From Microbacterium aurantiacum (GTDB lineage: Bacteria; Actinomycetota; Actinomycetes; Actinomycetales; Microbacteriaceae), in NCBI RefSeq assembly GCF_002872075.1, contig NZ_PGGU01000025.1, positions 48,285 through 112,284 of the forward strand: DNA of 64,000 bases. Direction: 5' to 3'. Positions 39,993 through 48,757 of this stretch are shown here, piece after piece; the first letter of the stretch is position 1, and each line of letters starts with the position of its first letter. The notes below the pieces were generated by a model. The model did no database searches, was not told the DNA's origin, and was given only the letters and a program-made list of their open reading frames with translations. A program made the position numbers and the translations under genes.

Positions 39993-40943
39993 ATGTCCGA
40001 CCCGGATCTCAGTGTGTGCATCGTCACCTATGAGCGCTCCGACTTCATGGTGCGATGCCTCCGATCGCTGGCAGAGCACGTCGGCGATGACGTCCAGGTC
40101 ATCGTCGTGGATGCCTCCGCCACAGCGGACGACCGGGCCGCCGTCGCCGCCTTCCCCGCCGTCACGTATCTGCACCGCCCTGGGCTCGCGGGATGGATGA
40201 CGCGTTCGCGCAATGAGGCCCTGCTGCACGCGCGCGGCGGCGTGATCTCCTTCCTCGACGACGATGTGGTCATCTCCTCCGGATGGCGGAGCGGGCTCAC
40301 TGGCGCCTTCGGCTCCGAACCACGACCCGACGCCGTCGCGGGACGCACCCGCAACCTCCTCCCCGGCGAGGAGACGTACGACCTCCCGATCGGCCGGCTG
40401 CGCGACGACGGTACGCTGACGGCCGGGTTCGCGTCGCTGCCCAGCGGGATCATCGACGTCGATCACGGCATCGGCGCCAACATGTCGTTCCGCCGGGAGG
40501 TGCTCGCCCGGCTGGGTGGGTTCCGCGATGACTACCCGGGGACCGCCATGCGGGAGGACACCGACATCTTCCTGCGGATCAAGCGGATCGGCGGCCGGAC
40601 CGTCTTCGCGCCGGATGCCGTCGTCGACCATCTCCCGGCACCGCACGTGAAGGGTCGTCGCTTCGACACCCGGTACAAGCTCTACGGCCGTCGGAACCAC
40701 ATGGTGCTCCTCGCGCGATACGCCGGGCTTCGCGCACCGCTTCTGCGTCGGTGGATCGGCGCCGACCTGCGCGCCATCCGCGACGCCGGCGGGCTCCGCC
40801 GGCGCATCGAGCGCCTCGGTGTCTCGGTCCTGGGTATCGCCTGGGGTGCCGGGGCGGCGATCCGGCAGGCCGGACTGGCGCCGCTGCCGGCCGAGCGATC
40901 CGGGCCCGAAGCGGAACGCATCCGGGCAGCCCTGCGTCGATAG
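39993..40943 (+). CDS. GT2-type glycosyltransferase
   Basis: A 316-residue GT-A enzyme: LSVCIVTYERSDFMVRCLRS, QVIVVDASATADD, TRSRNEALLHARGGVISFLD with the metal site LDDDV, and later NMSFRREVLARLGGF and MREDTDIFLRIKRIGGRTVF. The ATG at 39993 is seven bases after TAAGCT, suggesting a leaderless start, and 52 bases from the divergent GT2 gene. First of a rightward run of five genes to 45,076. Sugar unknown. Confidence 0.9.
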   Translation: MSDPDLSVCIVTYERSDFMVRCLRSLAEHVGDDVQVIVVDASATADDRAAVAAFPAVTYLHRPGLAGWMTRSRNEALLHARGGVISFLDDDVVISSGWRSGLTGAFGSEPRPDAVAGRTRNLLPGEETYDLPIGRLRDDGTLTAGFASLPSGIIDVDHGIGANMSFRREVLARLGGFRDDYPGTAMREDTDIFLRIKRIGGRTVFAPDAVVDHLPAPHVKGRRFDTRYKLYGRRNHMVLLARYAGLRAPLLRRWIGADLRAIRDAGGLRRRIERLGVSVLGIAWGAGAAIRQAGLAPLPAERSGPEAERIRAALRR

Positions 40944-40981
40944 TCTTCACCCGCCCTCGACGCGGGTCCTATCCTGGCTGA

Positions 40982-41821
40982 GTGCCCGAATCCCTGCGCC
41001 CGGTTGCGCGCATCGCGCGTCATCTCGCCTGGCGCGCCCGACGCCTGGGGGTTGTGACCGCGGATCGCTTCCGCCGCGGAGACCGCACGGTCACGATGAC
41101 TCCCCCGGCGGGACTGCGGTTCGGGAACTGGCTCTATCTCTGGCTGCACGCGCACGAGTCGTCCGCGGCCGGACACCCGTGGCGGGTGCTCGAAGCGCCG
41201 GGAATGGACGAGTGGTTCGACGCCTTCCCCGGCCTGCGTGAACTCACGGTCACCCGGGCCGAGCTGCGCTTCCACGATCGTCGCGTGTGGGGCGAGCGTC
41301 ACTGGAACCAGAAGTTCGGCGAGGAGTTCACCCGCCCCGCCCTCGATGCCTTCATCGCCGACGTCCTCGCACCGCATGTCCCGGTCGATGACAGCGACAC
41401 CATCGTCGTCAACGTCCGCCGCGGTGACTACTACGCGCAGGACCATCTCCGTGCCCTCTACGCATTCGACCAGGCCGGCTACCTCGCCGACGCCCTCGAG
41501 TCGGTCGGCTCGGCCTCGCGCATCCGGCTCGTGTCCGACGACCCCGAATGGTGCCGCGAGAACGTGGCGAACCTGCTGGAGCGCCACGCCGACGAGGTCG
41601 TGTACGAGCCCCGCGGCGCTCTGGGCAACTTCCTCGCGGTATGCGGCTCCCGCGTGCTGATCGGCACGAACTCGACCTTCTCGTACTGGGGCGGCTATGT
41701 CGCGGGAGTGCTGCACCCCGATGCCCGAGTCGTGATGCCCCGCTTCCACGCTCGCCGCGAGCAGGGCACCGATGCCTACCAGCTCGACCCGTCGTGGACG
41801 ATCATCGACGGGCACCACTGA
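40982..41821 (+). CDS. GT11-like alpha-1,2-fucosyltransferase family protein
   Basis: A 279-residue protein. IVVNVRRGDYYA near residue 143 matches the GT11 motif around the donor-binding arginine, and VLIGTNSTFSYWGGYV near 229 matches the SNSTFSWW-type motif II. LRFGNWLYLWLHAHE near the start matches the GxGNxLF element. GT11 members transfer fucose from GDP-fucose; no GDP-fucose genes are in the window, so another donor or a distant pathway is possible. The GTG at 40982 is six bases after TATCCT, a likely leaderless start. Confidence 0.78.
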   Translation: MPESLRPVARIARHLAWRARRLGVVTADRFRRGDRTVTMTPPAGLRFGNWLYLWLHAHESSAAGHPWRVLEAPGMDEWFDAFPGLRELTVTRAELRFHDRRVWGERHWNQKFGEEFTRPALDAFIADVLAPHVPVDDSDTIVVNVRRGDYYAQDHLRALYAFDQAGYLADALESVGSASRIRLVSDDPEWCRENVANLLERHADEVVYEPRGALGNFLAVCGSRVLIGTNSTFSYWGGYVAGVLHPDARVVMPRFHARREQGTDAYQLDPSWTIIDGHH

Positions 41822-41870
41822 GCCGCGGTGCGCGTGGGCCTAGACTTTGGCTGCTGAGGGGAGCTGACGC

Positions 41871-42725
41871 ATGGGGACAGGCACGATCGGAATCATCATT
41901 CCGGTGTACAACACCGATGGTGCGTATCTCGATGAGAGCATCGCTTCCGCACGGGCGCAGACCGTGGCCTGCCCGATCGTCGTCGTCGATGACGGATCGA
42001 CGAACCCGAGCACGGTGGACGCACTCGCCCGGTGGTCGGACCGGGGCGTGCATGTCGTGCGGCATCCGGAGAACCGCGGCACGAGCGTCGCGCTGGATTC
42101 CGGTGCGGCCGCTCTCGACACCGACTACCTCATGCCCATGGGCAGTGACGACCGCATCCTCCCCTCGTTGTGCGCCGAGGTCGCCGCCGTGCTCGACGCC
42201 GACGAATCGGTGGGCATCGTGTCGACCGATCTGCGCTTCTTCGGCTCGTACGAAGGCGTCGATCGGCTGCCGGCCACTGACGGCGTCGCCGACATCCTGT
42301 TCGGGAACACGATCCCGGGCGCATCCGCATTCCGCCGGAGCGATTGGGTCGCCCTCGGCGGGTTCGCGACCGGACTCCGCTTCGGCCAGGACTGGGAGTT
42401 CTGGGTGCGCCTGCTGGCGAGCGGACGCACTGCTCGCGTCGTCCACCGGCCCCTCTACGAATACCGGCGGCACGCGGCGCAGGTGACCGCCACGATGACC
42501 GAAGACGGCAAGCTCACACACAGCCTCGACGTGGTCCGGCGGAACTCCGGGATCTGGGGCGCGCACGTCGAAGAGATCATGGCGCGGTACTGGAAGCTGG
42601 CGGACGAGCACACCCGGCAGTCCGCGCGCCTCGACGTCCTGGAACGCCGCTACGGAGCGCTCAATCGTCTGCTCGGTCGCGCCGCACGGTTCGTGAAGTC
42701 ATTGCGGCCGCGATGGCGACGCTGA
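41871..42725 (+). CDS. GT2-type glycosyltransferase
   Basis: A 284-residue GT-A enzyme: IGIIIPVYNTDGAYLDESIA, CPIVVVDDGSTNPS, NRGTSVALDSGAAALDTDYL with the degenerate metal site MGSDDRILPS, and RFGQDWEFWVRLLASGRTAR. A basic ~60-residue C-terminal helix (ARYWKLADEHTRQSARLDVL) may touch the membrane. GGGGAG seven bases before the ATG is a strong ribosome site. In the rightward run. Sugar unknown. Confidence 0.89.
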   Translation: MGTGTIGIIIPVYNTDGAYLDESIASARAQTVACPIVVVDDGSTNPSTVDALARWSDRGVHVVRHPENRGTSVALDSGAAALDTDYLMPMGSDDRILPSLCAEVAAVLDADESVGIVSTDLRFFGSYEGVDRLPATDGVADILFGNTIPGASAFRRSDWVALGGFATGLRFGQDWEFWVRLLASGRTARVVHRPLYEYRRHAAQVTATMTEDGKLTHSLDVVRRNSGIWGAHVEEIMARYWKLADEHTRQSARLDVLERRYGALNRLLGRAARFVKSLRPRWRR

Positions 42726-42789
42726 TGACCGCGCAGCTGCTCCCGGATGCCGTCTGCAGGCTCACAGGCCGGACGAACGGCGCGACCTG

Positions 42790-43851
42790 ATGGCCACGCC
42801 GCGCCTCACGATCGCCACCATCGCCACCGACGTGCCGATGGGCGCCCAGGCGTATCAATCGCAGATCGCGCGTCGAACCGTGGAGTCGCTGTCATCGGTA
42901 TCGAGCGAGCGGTGGTCCTTTCGCCCACTGACCTTCCGATCGTTGCGGTCGACGCTGGCCGGCAACCGCAGGCTTCCGATCGGCCGCGTGGCCGCCGCGT
43001 CCCCGGCTGCCCGCCGCGCGATCGGACGGGTCCTGTACGCCGGCGATGCCGTCTCGCATCGGATGACCCTCGAGCTGCCGCCCTCGCCGCACGTCGACGT
43101 CGCGACGCTGCACGACGTCGTCGCGTGGCGGTTCTCCGACGAGTCGGCTCCGGTGCGCGCCGCCGCCGAGGAGTTGCGGCGAAGCGCCGCGGTCATCTGC
43201 GTCTCGACGTTCACCGCGTCAGAGGCCGTCGACCTGCTCGGCATCCGGGATCCCCACGTCATCCCGAATGGCGTGGATGCGCGCTACTTCGATGCGGAGC
43301 CGCTGGATGCCGCAAGGCGCCGTGCCCTCGGTCTCGAGGGGCCCTACGTGCTGCACGCAGGGGGCGCCGCCCTGCGCAAGAACCTCGCCGCGCTCGCCGA
43401 GGCGTGGCCGCGTGTCCATCGCGAGCGGCCCGACCTGCTCCTGGCTCTGGCCGGCCCGCCGCATCCGCAGCGCACGGCGCTGTTCGAGGGCATGCCAGGG
43501 GTGCGGCTGCTCGGCAGGCTTCCCGACGCGCAGATGCCGGGACTGGTCGCCTCGGCCCAGGCCGTCGTCGTCCCCTCGCTGTACGAGGGCTTCGGCCTTC
43601 CCGTGCTCGAGGCGATGGCGGCGAACGTCACGGTGGTCGCAGCGAACACCAGCAGCCTGCCCGAGGTCGCGGCCGGCCACGCACTCCTCGTCGAGCCGGA
43701 TGCCGCCGCGATCTCCGCCGGACTCCTAGACGCCGCCTCGGGCGACCCGGCGCTGAGCGCCCTCGTGGCCGGTGGTCGCGAGCACGCAGCGGGCTTCACC
43801 TGGGAACGCAGCGCGCTCGCACACGCCCGCGTCTGGAACTCCTTGCGCTGA
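42790..43851 (+). CDS. GT4-type glycosyltransferase (mannosyltransferase-like)
   Basis: A 353-residue GT-B enzyme: DVATLHDVVAWRFSDESAPV, VICVSTFTASEAVDLLGI, VIPNGVDARYF, YVLHAGGAALRKNLAALAEA and the donor block SLYEGFGLPVLEAMAANVTV with an intact EX7E pattern. This block is typical of WbaZ/mannosyltransferase-like GT4 proteins. It is 65 bases after the GT2 gene and 28 before the PP-loop gene. The acceptor is unknown. Confidence 0.9.
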   Translation: MATPRLTIATIATDVPMGAQAYQSQIARRTVESLSSVSSERWSFRPLTFRSLRSTLAGNRRLPIGRVAAASPAARRAIGRVLYAGDAVSHRMTLELPPSPHVDVATLHDVVAWRFSDESAPVRAAAEELRRSAAVICVSTFTASEAVDLLGIRDPHVIPNGVDARYFDAEPLDAARRRALGLEGPYVLHAGGAALRKNLAALAEAWPRVHRERPDLLLALAGPPHPQRTALFEGMPGVRLLGRLPDAQMPGLVASAQAVVVPSLYEGFGLPVLEAMAANVTVVAANTSSLPEVAAGHALLVEPDAAAISAGLLDAASGDPALSALVAGGREHAAGFTWERSALAHARVWNSLR

Positions 43852-43879
43852 GACGCCTGCGGAGGGTCATACTGGGCGC

Positions 43880-45076
43880 ATGGACGCGATCGTCACGTCG
43901 CCGCCGCGTATCGAACGCGATGACCGCGTGCGCGCGGTGGCCGACGTCAGCGGTCGACCGGGGCTGTGGTTCTCGGTGGAGGAACGCTTCGCCGACCTCA
44001 TCGGCGATCGGGCCGACCACGTCGCGATCGGGCTGCTCATGCCCGCGATGAAGGAGGGTCGCGCCCTGCACATCGGCGGCGTGATGACGGATGCGCTGCT
44101 GCACAGCGTGAACGGCGATCTGCAGCGGCTCCTCCGGCTGATCCATCCGGAACTGCACGCGATCCGCGTCACGGCGGACGAGGTCGCCGCACCGCCGAGT
44201 CCCGCATCGGGCGTGTCGACGGGGTTCTCCGGCGGCGTGGATTCGTTCGCGACGCTTGCGGAGTACCTCTGGGCAGACGACGTCCCGGTGTCGCTGCGCG
44301 TGACCCACCTTCTCAACAACAATGTGGGCGCCCACGGGCACGGCGCCGAAGGCGACGCCCTCTGGCTCGCGCGTCGCGCGCCGCTCGAGCGGGCGGCCGC
44401 GGAGTTCGGCCTTCCGTTCGTCACGGTCGACAGCAATCTCGACGAGCACTACCCGCGGATCGGTTTCATCCAGTCGGTGACGATGCGCAACGCCACGGTT
44501 CCGCACCTGCTGAGCGCCGGTGTCGGCCGCCTGCACCTCGCCTCGGCGATCCCGTTCTCATACGTCCGCATCGACTCGTCCGGCGAGATCGCCCGTTTCG
44601 ATCCGTTCCTCGTCCCGCTGCTGTCGACGACCACCGTCACCGTCAGCTCGGCGAACTCGGGACTCACCCGGGTGCAGAAGACCCTGTCGCTCATCGGGCG
44701 TGCGGAGTCCCGCTATCTCGACGTCTGCACGAACGGCGATCCGCGGCGGACGCGCAACTGCTCGGCCTGCTCCAAGTGCATGCGTGCGATGCTCACGCTG
44801 GAGATGGCGGGTCATCTGCAGGAGTTCTGCCCGCAGACGTTCGACATCGAGCCGTACCTCAACGGACGCGATGCGTTCATCGCGAGCGTGCTGTCCTCCG
44901 ACGGCCCCTACCCTCGAGAGATCCGCGACTACGCGAAGGAGATCGGATGGCACTGGCGGGCATCCGATCGCCGGCGAGGCGCCGTGCAGAAGGCGCGCGA
45001 CGCGGTGTCGCGTCTGGTGCATGAAGCGGCGTCGCTTCCGCTCGCGCGTCCCCTGCGACGCGCACTGCATCGTTGA
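43880..45076 (+). CDS. PP-loop ATPase-like protein of unknown function
   Basis: A 398-residue protein. SGGVDSFATLAEYLWADD at about residues 117-134 is a PP-loop (SGGxDS) as in ATP pyrophosphatases that adenylate an acid or amide. A cysteine cluster, Cys283, 294, 297 and 300 (NCSACSKCM), recalls the zinc site of QueC-like enzymes. It is not a clear member of QueC, asparagine synthase or WbpG families. Its place at the end of a glycosyltransferase run suggests sugar amidation or tailoring of a carboxylate, which the acidic sugars made by this locus could supply (inference). CATACT seven bases before the ATG suggests a leaderless start. Confidence 0.75.
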   Translation: MDAIVTSPPRIERDDRVRAVADVSGRPGLWFSVEERFADLIGDRADHVAIGLLMPAMKEGRALHIGGVMTDALLHSVNGDLQRLLRLIHPELHAIRVTADEVAAPPSPASGVSTGFSGGVDSFATLAEYLWADDVPVSLRVTHLLNNNVGAHGHGAEGDALWLARRAPLERAAAEFGLPFVTVDSNLDEHYPRIGFIQSVTMRNATVPHLLSAGVGRLHLASAIPFSYVRIDSSGEIARFDPFLVPLLSTTTVTVSSANSGLTRVQKTLSLIGRAESRYLDVCTNGDPRRTRNCSACSKCMRAMLTLEMAGHLQEFCPQTFDIEPYLNGRDAFIASVLSSDGPYPREIRDYAKEIGWHWRASDRRRGAVQKARDAVSRLVHEAASLPLARPLRRALHR

Positions 45077-45091
45077 CGCGGTGCGGCTCTT

Positions 45092-45994
45092 TCACGCGCC
45101 CCGCAGCGCCGCCGGGATGCCCCCGGGAAAAGGGCGCTGACCGAGCGGCATTGCCGCCGCTTCGGCGAGCGCCCGCTCGAGCCCGTCGGAGAGTCGCGCG
45201 ACGACGCCCTCATCCGCCGCCCAGGCCTCGGCCGCGAGCTCGTCCAGCGAAACAGCCTCCGCGAAGGGGCGGAACCGCGTGCGCCCGGGGGTGACCGCCG
45301 CCTCGTAGTCGCGGAACTTGAAGTCGCCCCCTCCGAGTGGCGGGTCCAGCGTCGTCCACGCCGCCGGAATGCCGTAGGAATCCGCCGTGATCAGCCCGTG
45401 CAACGACGTCGTGATCACGGCACGGCTCGCTGCGATCTCGCGCACCGCCGCCGGAGCCCGCTGATGCACGTTCACCACGCGCGCACCGTCGCCGGCTTCC
45501 TGAACTCGACGATCGAGTTGCGCATGCGGACGGTGATGTCCGTGCGGCACCACCGCGATCCGGCCGTCCGCCGGCGGATGCGAAAGGTGTCTGGCGACGA
45601 GGATGCCCGGGTCGCCGAAGGCGGGCTCCGAAGACAGGCCGATGCGCTCCGCGGTGAGAGGCCCGCGGACGGCGAGGACGGATGCCGCAGGCAGCGGATG
45701 CCGCTGATCGTTCATGAGCCCTGAGCCCCAGATCGCCCCGGTGAAGTCCTGCGGCACGAACTCGAGCAGGCTCCCCACTCCGATCAGCCGCGCCGCTCGC
45801 GGCTCGCGGTACAGCGGCACCAAGCCGTAGTGCGGCAGCAGCCACGGCGTGAGATCGTCGCCGAAGTTCGGATGCCCGTCCCACCAGAACGCGGGGACGA
45901 TCATGCCGTCGCGGCGAGCGCCAGGCTCCGCCAGCGCCTCGGCGAAGCGACGCAGCTGACGGCCGCGCCGGCGGAGAGCTCCCTCGTATCTCAC
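45092..45994 (-). CDS. polysaccharide pyruvyltransferase family protein
   Basis: A 300-residue GT-B-like enzyme expected to add a pyruvate ketal from phosphoenolpyruvate to a sugar. PNFGDDLTPWLLPHYGLVPL near residue 42, IGVGSLLEF, IWGSGLMND, AVRGPLTAERIGL and TTSLHGLITADSYGIPAAW are the family landmarks (CsaB/WcaK-type). GTG start overlaps the upstream glycosyltransferase stop (GTGA). Pyruvylation would add negative charge. The acceptor sugar is unknown. Confidence 0.9.
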   Translation of the reverse strand: MRYEGALRRRGRQLRRFAEALAEPGARRDGMIVPAFWWDGHPNFGDDLTPWLLPHYGLVPLYREPRAARLIGVGSLLEFVPQDFTGAIWGSGLMNDQRHPLPAASVLAVRGPLTAERIGLSSEPAFGDPGILVARHLSHPPADGRIAVVPHGHHRPHAQLDRRVQEAGDGARVVNVHQRAPAAVREIAASRAVITTSLHGLITADSYGIPAAWTTLDPPLGGGDFKFRDYEAAVTPGRTRFRPFAEAVSLDELAAEAWAADEGVVARLSDGLERALAEAAAMPLGQRPFPGGIPAALRGA

Positions 45995-47148
45995 GATCCG
46001 GCATCCGAACGCACCCGGGCGAACAGCTCCTCGTAGGCGAGTGCCACCCGGGACCAGTCGTACTCGCCGACTCTGACCGCCCCGTGTGCAGCGAGCCGCT
46101 GACGCAGCGCCTCGTCGGTCATCACCGACGTCAATGCCGCGGCCAGCGCTGCGGTGTCCTCCGGGTCGACGAGCAGCCCATCCTCGCCGTCCCGGACGAA
46201 GTCCGCCGCGCCGCCCCGTGACGTCATGACGAGGGCGGAGCCGCCTCTCCAGGCTTCGAGCGCGACGATCCCGAACGACTCGGACCGGCTCGGCACCGCG
46301 ACGACCGCCGCGTCGCCGATGCGTCGCGCGACCGCCGCCGCGTCCTTCTCGCCGACCAGCGTGATGGCCTCGGTCAGCCCGAGCGCGACGATCTGCTGCT
46401 GCAGGCGGACGCGCTCCGGCCCGTCGCCGATGATCTCCAGCCGCACCCCGTCGAGTTCCGCCCGCGCGAACGCCTCGATGAGCAGATCGAAGCCCTTCAT
46501 CCGGCCGAGCCGGCCGACGGCGAGCACGAGACGCTGACGTGGCAGCTCCGGGTCCACGATCCCGATCGACAGGTCGACGCCGTTCGGCACGACAGTCCCC
46601 CCTGCGAGCCCGAAACGAGCGCTGAGGTCATCGAGCACGTACGTGCTCGGGGCGGTCACCGCGGATGCCTGGCCCACCGCCGTGCGCAGACTCCGACGCA
46701 GCAGCGCGGAGCGCGCATAGACGCCGTTGTCATCGCCGAGGGTCTCGCCGTGGGAGCTGACCACCAGCGGCGTCGCGAAGACCCGGTGCAGCGCGGAGGC
46801 ATAGATGCCGTTCGGTCCGAAACACTGCACCGACAGCACATCGGGCCGGAATCGTGCGTGCGTCCGGCGCCATTCACGCCAGGCCCGCGGCACCGACCAG
46901 ACCGTGTGGAACAGCCCGTCGAGCGAGCGCGCGGGCAGCGGAGTGGGCAGGTACCGCACCGGAACGGGGAACGACCGCGACGACCACATGCCGCGGTCGA
47001 CCGTCCACACCTCGACGGCATGCCCCCGCGCGTGCAGCTCGATCGCGACCTGCGCGACGTGCGTCTCGACCCCGCCGACGTGCGGAGCGAACGATGACGA
47101 GATCAGCGCGATGCGCAACGGGGAGCGCTGCCCTTCCGACGACGGCAC
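45991..47148 (-). CDS. GT4-type glycosyltransferase
   Basis: About 385 residues. LRIALISSSFAPHVGGVETH at the start, VSSHGETLGDDNG, VTAPSTYVLDDLSARFG, VVPNGVDLSIG, RLVLAVGRLGRMKGFDLLIE and the donor block SRSESFGIVALEAWRGGSAL (EX7E present) make this a clear GT4. The exact start is uncertain: GTG 47148 is one base past the BY-kinase stop, and a TTG just before LRIALISS is an alternative; the frame to 47,241 overlaps the kinase. Middle gene of a four-gene leftward unit. Confidence 0.88.
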   Translation of the reverse strand: MPSSEGQRSPLRIALISSSFAPHVGGVETHVAQVAIELHARGHAVEVWTVDRGMWSSRSFPVPVRYLPTPLPARSLDGLFHTVWSVPRAWREWRRTHARFRPDVLSVQCFGPNGIYASALHRVFATPLVVSSHGETLGDDNGVYARSALLRRSLRTAVGQASAVTAPSTYVLDDLSARFGLAGGTVVPNGVDLSIGIVDPELPRQRLVLAVGRLGRMKGFDLLIEAFARAELDGVRLEIIGDGPERVRLQQQIVALGLTEAITLVGEKDAAAVARRIGDAAVVAVPSRSESFGIVALEAWRGGSALVMTSRGGAADFVRDGEDGLLVDPEDTAALAAALTSVMTDEALRQRLAAHGAVRVGEYDWSRVALAYEELFARVRSDAGS

Positions 47149-47149
47149 G

Positions 47150-48757
47150 TCAACCGCTGGGTCGCCGTTTCGGCACCGACGTCTCGATGGCAGCTTCGTC
47201 GAAGAGCTGGTCCAGAGCGGCGTCCTCGTCGAAGTCCGCATTCTCCGCCGAGGTCGGGGCAGCGGGCCGAGGTCTGGGCTTCTGTCCCGTTCGCACGACG
47301 CCGCCGCCGGGCCGGGCGGCCGTCCGCACGCGTCGGGGCTTCGTCGGGGTCTTCGGTTTGACGGGTACTGTTTCGGGCTCGCGCTGGTGGTAGTCGTACG
47401 CGTAGTTCGCCGAGCCAGCGCCGGTCAGCGGCACCCGGTTGAGCACCACGCCGAGCACCCGACCCCGCACCTTCTCGAGGGCCTCGACCGCCTTGTCGAC
47501 CAGGTCGTAGGTGCTGCTGCCCACGGTGACGACGATGATGGCGCCATCGGCCTGATGGGTGAGGATGGCGCCGTCGGTGACGGGCAGCAGCGGTGGCGCA
47601 TCGATGATCACCGTGGCGTGCTCGGCGAGTTCGTTCAGCAGCGACCGCATCCGCTCGGACCCGAGCAGCTCACTCGGATTCGGCGGGATCGTGCCGGCCC
47701 CGAGAACGACGAGACCCGGAACGCGCGGCGTGCGCTGCAGCACCTCGATCAGATCGGCGCGGCCGGCGAGGACGTCGGTGAGACCCGCCCCGGGAATGAG
47801 CCCCATGGTCGTGGCCACCGTCGGGCGCCGGAGGTCGCCGTCGACCAGTGCCACGTGCTCGCCGTTCGCCGCGAGCATCGTCGCGAGGTTCGCGGCGACG
47901 GTGGACTTGCCCTCCCCCGGCATCGCGCTGGTGACGACGATGCAGCGCGGCGGATGGTCGACATCCATGAACTGCAGGTTCGTGCGCAGGGTGCGCAGCG
48001 ATTCGGATACCGCGAAGCCGCCCTTCTTCTTGGCCGTGTCGGAGAGATCGAGGAGGCGCTGCTCCGGATCCTTCTTCCCGACCATCGGGATGCTGCCGAG
48101 CACCGAGACGCCGAGTCGCTGTTCGACGTCGTCGCCGGGGCGCACACGGCGATCGGACAGAGCACGCAGCAGGGCGAAGGCAATGCCGGCGCCGAATCCG
48201 AGGACGCCGCCGACGAGGAGCGCCGTCCTGGTGTCGGGGAAGCTCGGGGAAGCGGGGAGAGATGCCGATTCGCCGAGCACGATGCCGACGGGCGCCGAAC
48301 CCGGCGTTCCGTCTCCCTCGTTCTCATCGATCGTGGCGGTGAGGCCGAGCACCCAGGCTGATGCGAGATCCCGCGCGGCTTCGGGCGTCGAGCCCTGGGC
48401 GGTGATCTTCAGGATCGGCGTGTTCAGTGGGTTCTCGACGGTGATGCGTCGCACGAGGTCCTCCGGAGCGACGTCGGTCCCGATCTCGTTCGCCGCGAAC
48501 TCGGCGACGCTCGTCCAGTAGGCCATGTCCTGATAGGTCGGCACCTTCGCCTTGGCGAAGGTGTCGCTCGCGCTCGGAGCGAGGGCGACTCCCTGCTGGT
48601 CGGTCGCCTTCGATTTGAGGAAGCCGCTGGCCTGCGCTTCGTACACGGGGGTCTGGATGGATGCCCAGCCGTAGCCCGCACCGAGCCCCACGAGCACCAG
48701 CAGGGCGATCGCGATCGTATGACGCCTCAGTGCCAGGAGATAATCACGGATCTGCAT
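47150..48757 (-). CDS. Wzz-type chain-length regulator fused to BY-kinase, copy 2
   Basis: A 535-residue relative of the protein at 22,967. Wzz part with membrane segments near 14-33 and 179-198; Walker A AMPGEGKSTV (278-287), A' VALVDGD (302-308), Walker B ATVIIDAPP (381-389). Unlike copy 1 it has only Tyr452, 454 and 456 in the expected tail, then a ~75-residue extension that is first Pro/Arg/Lys-rich and then acidic. That tail may bind other partners. ATG 48757 is preceded by GGGGGT. Its start overlaps the end of the polymerase-like gene by 14 bases. Confidence 0.92.
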   Translation of the reverse strand: MQIRDYLLALRRHTIAIALLVLVGLGAGYGWASIQTPVYEAQASGFLKSKATDQQGVALAPSASDTFAKAKVPTYQDMAYWTSVAEFAANEIGTDVAPEDLVRRITVENPLNTPILKITAQGSTPEAARDLASAWVLGLTATIDENEGDGTPGSAPVGIVLGESASLPASPSFPDTRTALLVGGVLGFGAGIAFALLRALSDRRVRPGDDVEQRLGVSVLGSIPMVGKKDPEQRLLDLSDTAKKKGGFAVSESLRTLRTNLQFMDVDHPPRCIVVTSAMPGEGKSTVAANLATMLAANGEHVALVDGDLRRPTVATTMGLIPGAGLTDVLAGRADLIEVLQRTPRVPGLVVLGAGTIPPNPSELLGSERMRSLLNELAEHATVIIDAPPLLPVTDGAILTHQADGAIIVVTVGSSTYDLVDKAVEALEKVRGRVLGVVLNRVPLTGAGSANYAYDYHQREPETVPVKPKTPTKPRRVRTAARPGGGVVRTGQKPRPRPAAPTSAENADFDEDAALDQLFDEAAIETSVPKRRPSG

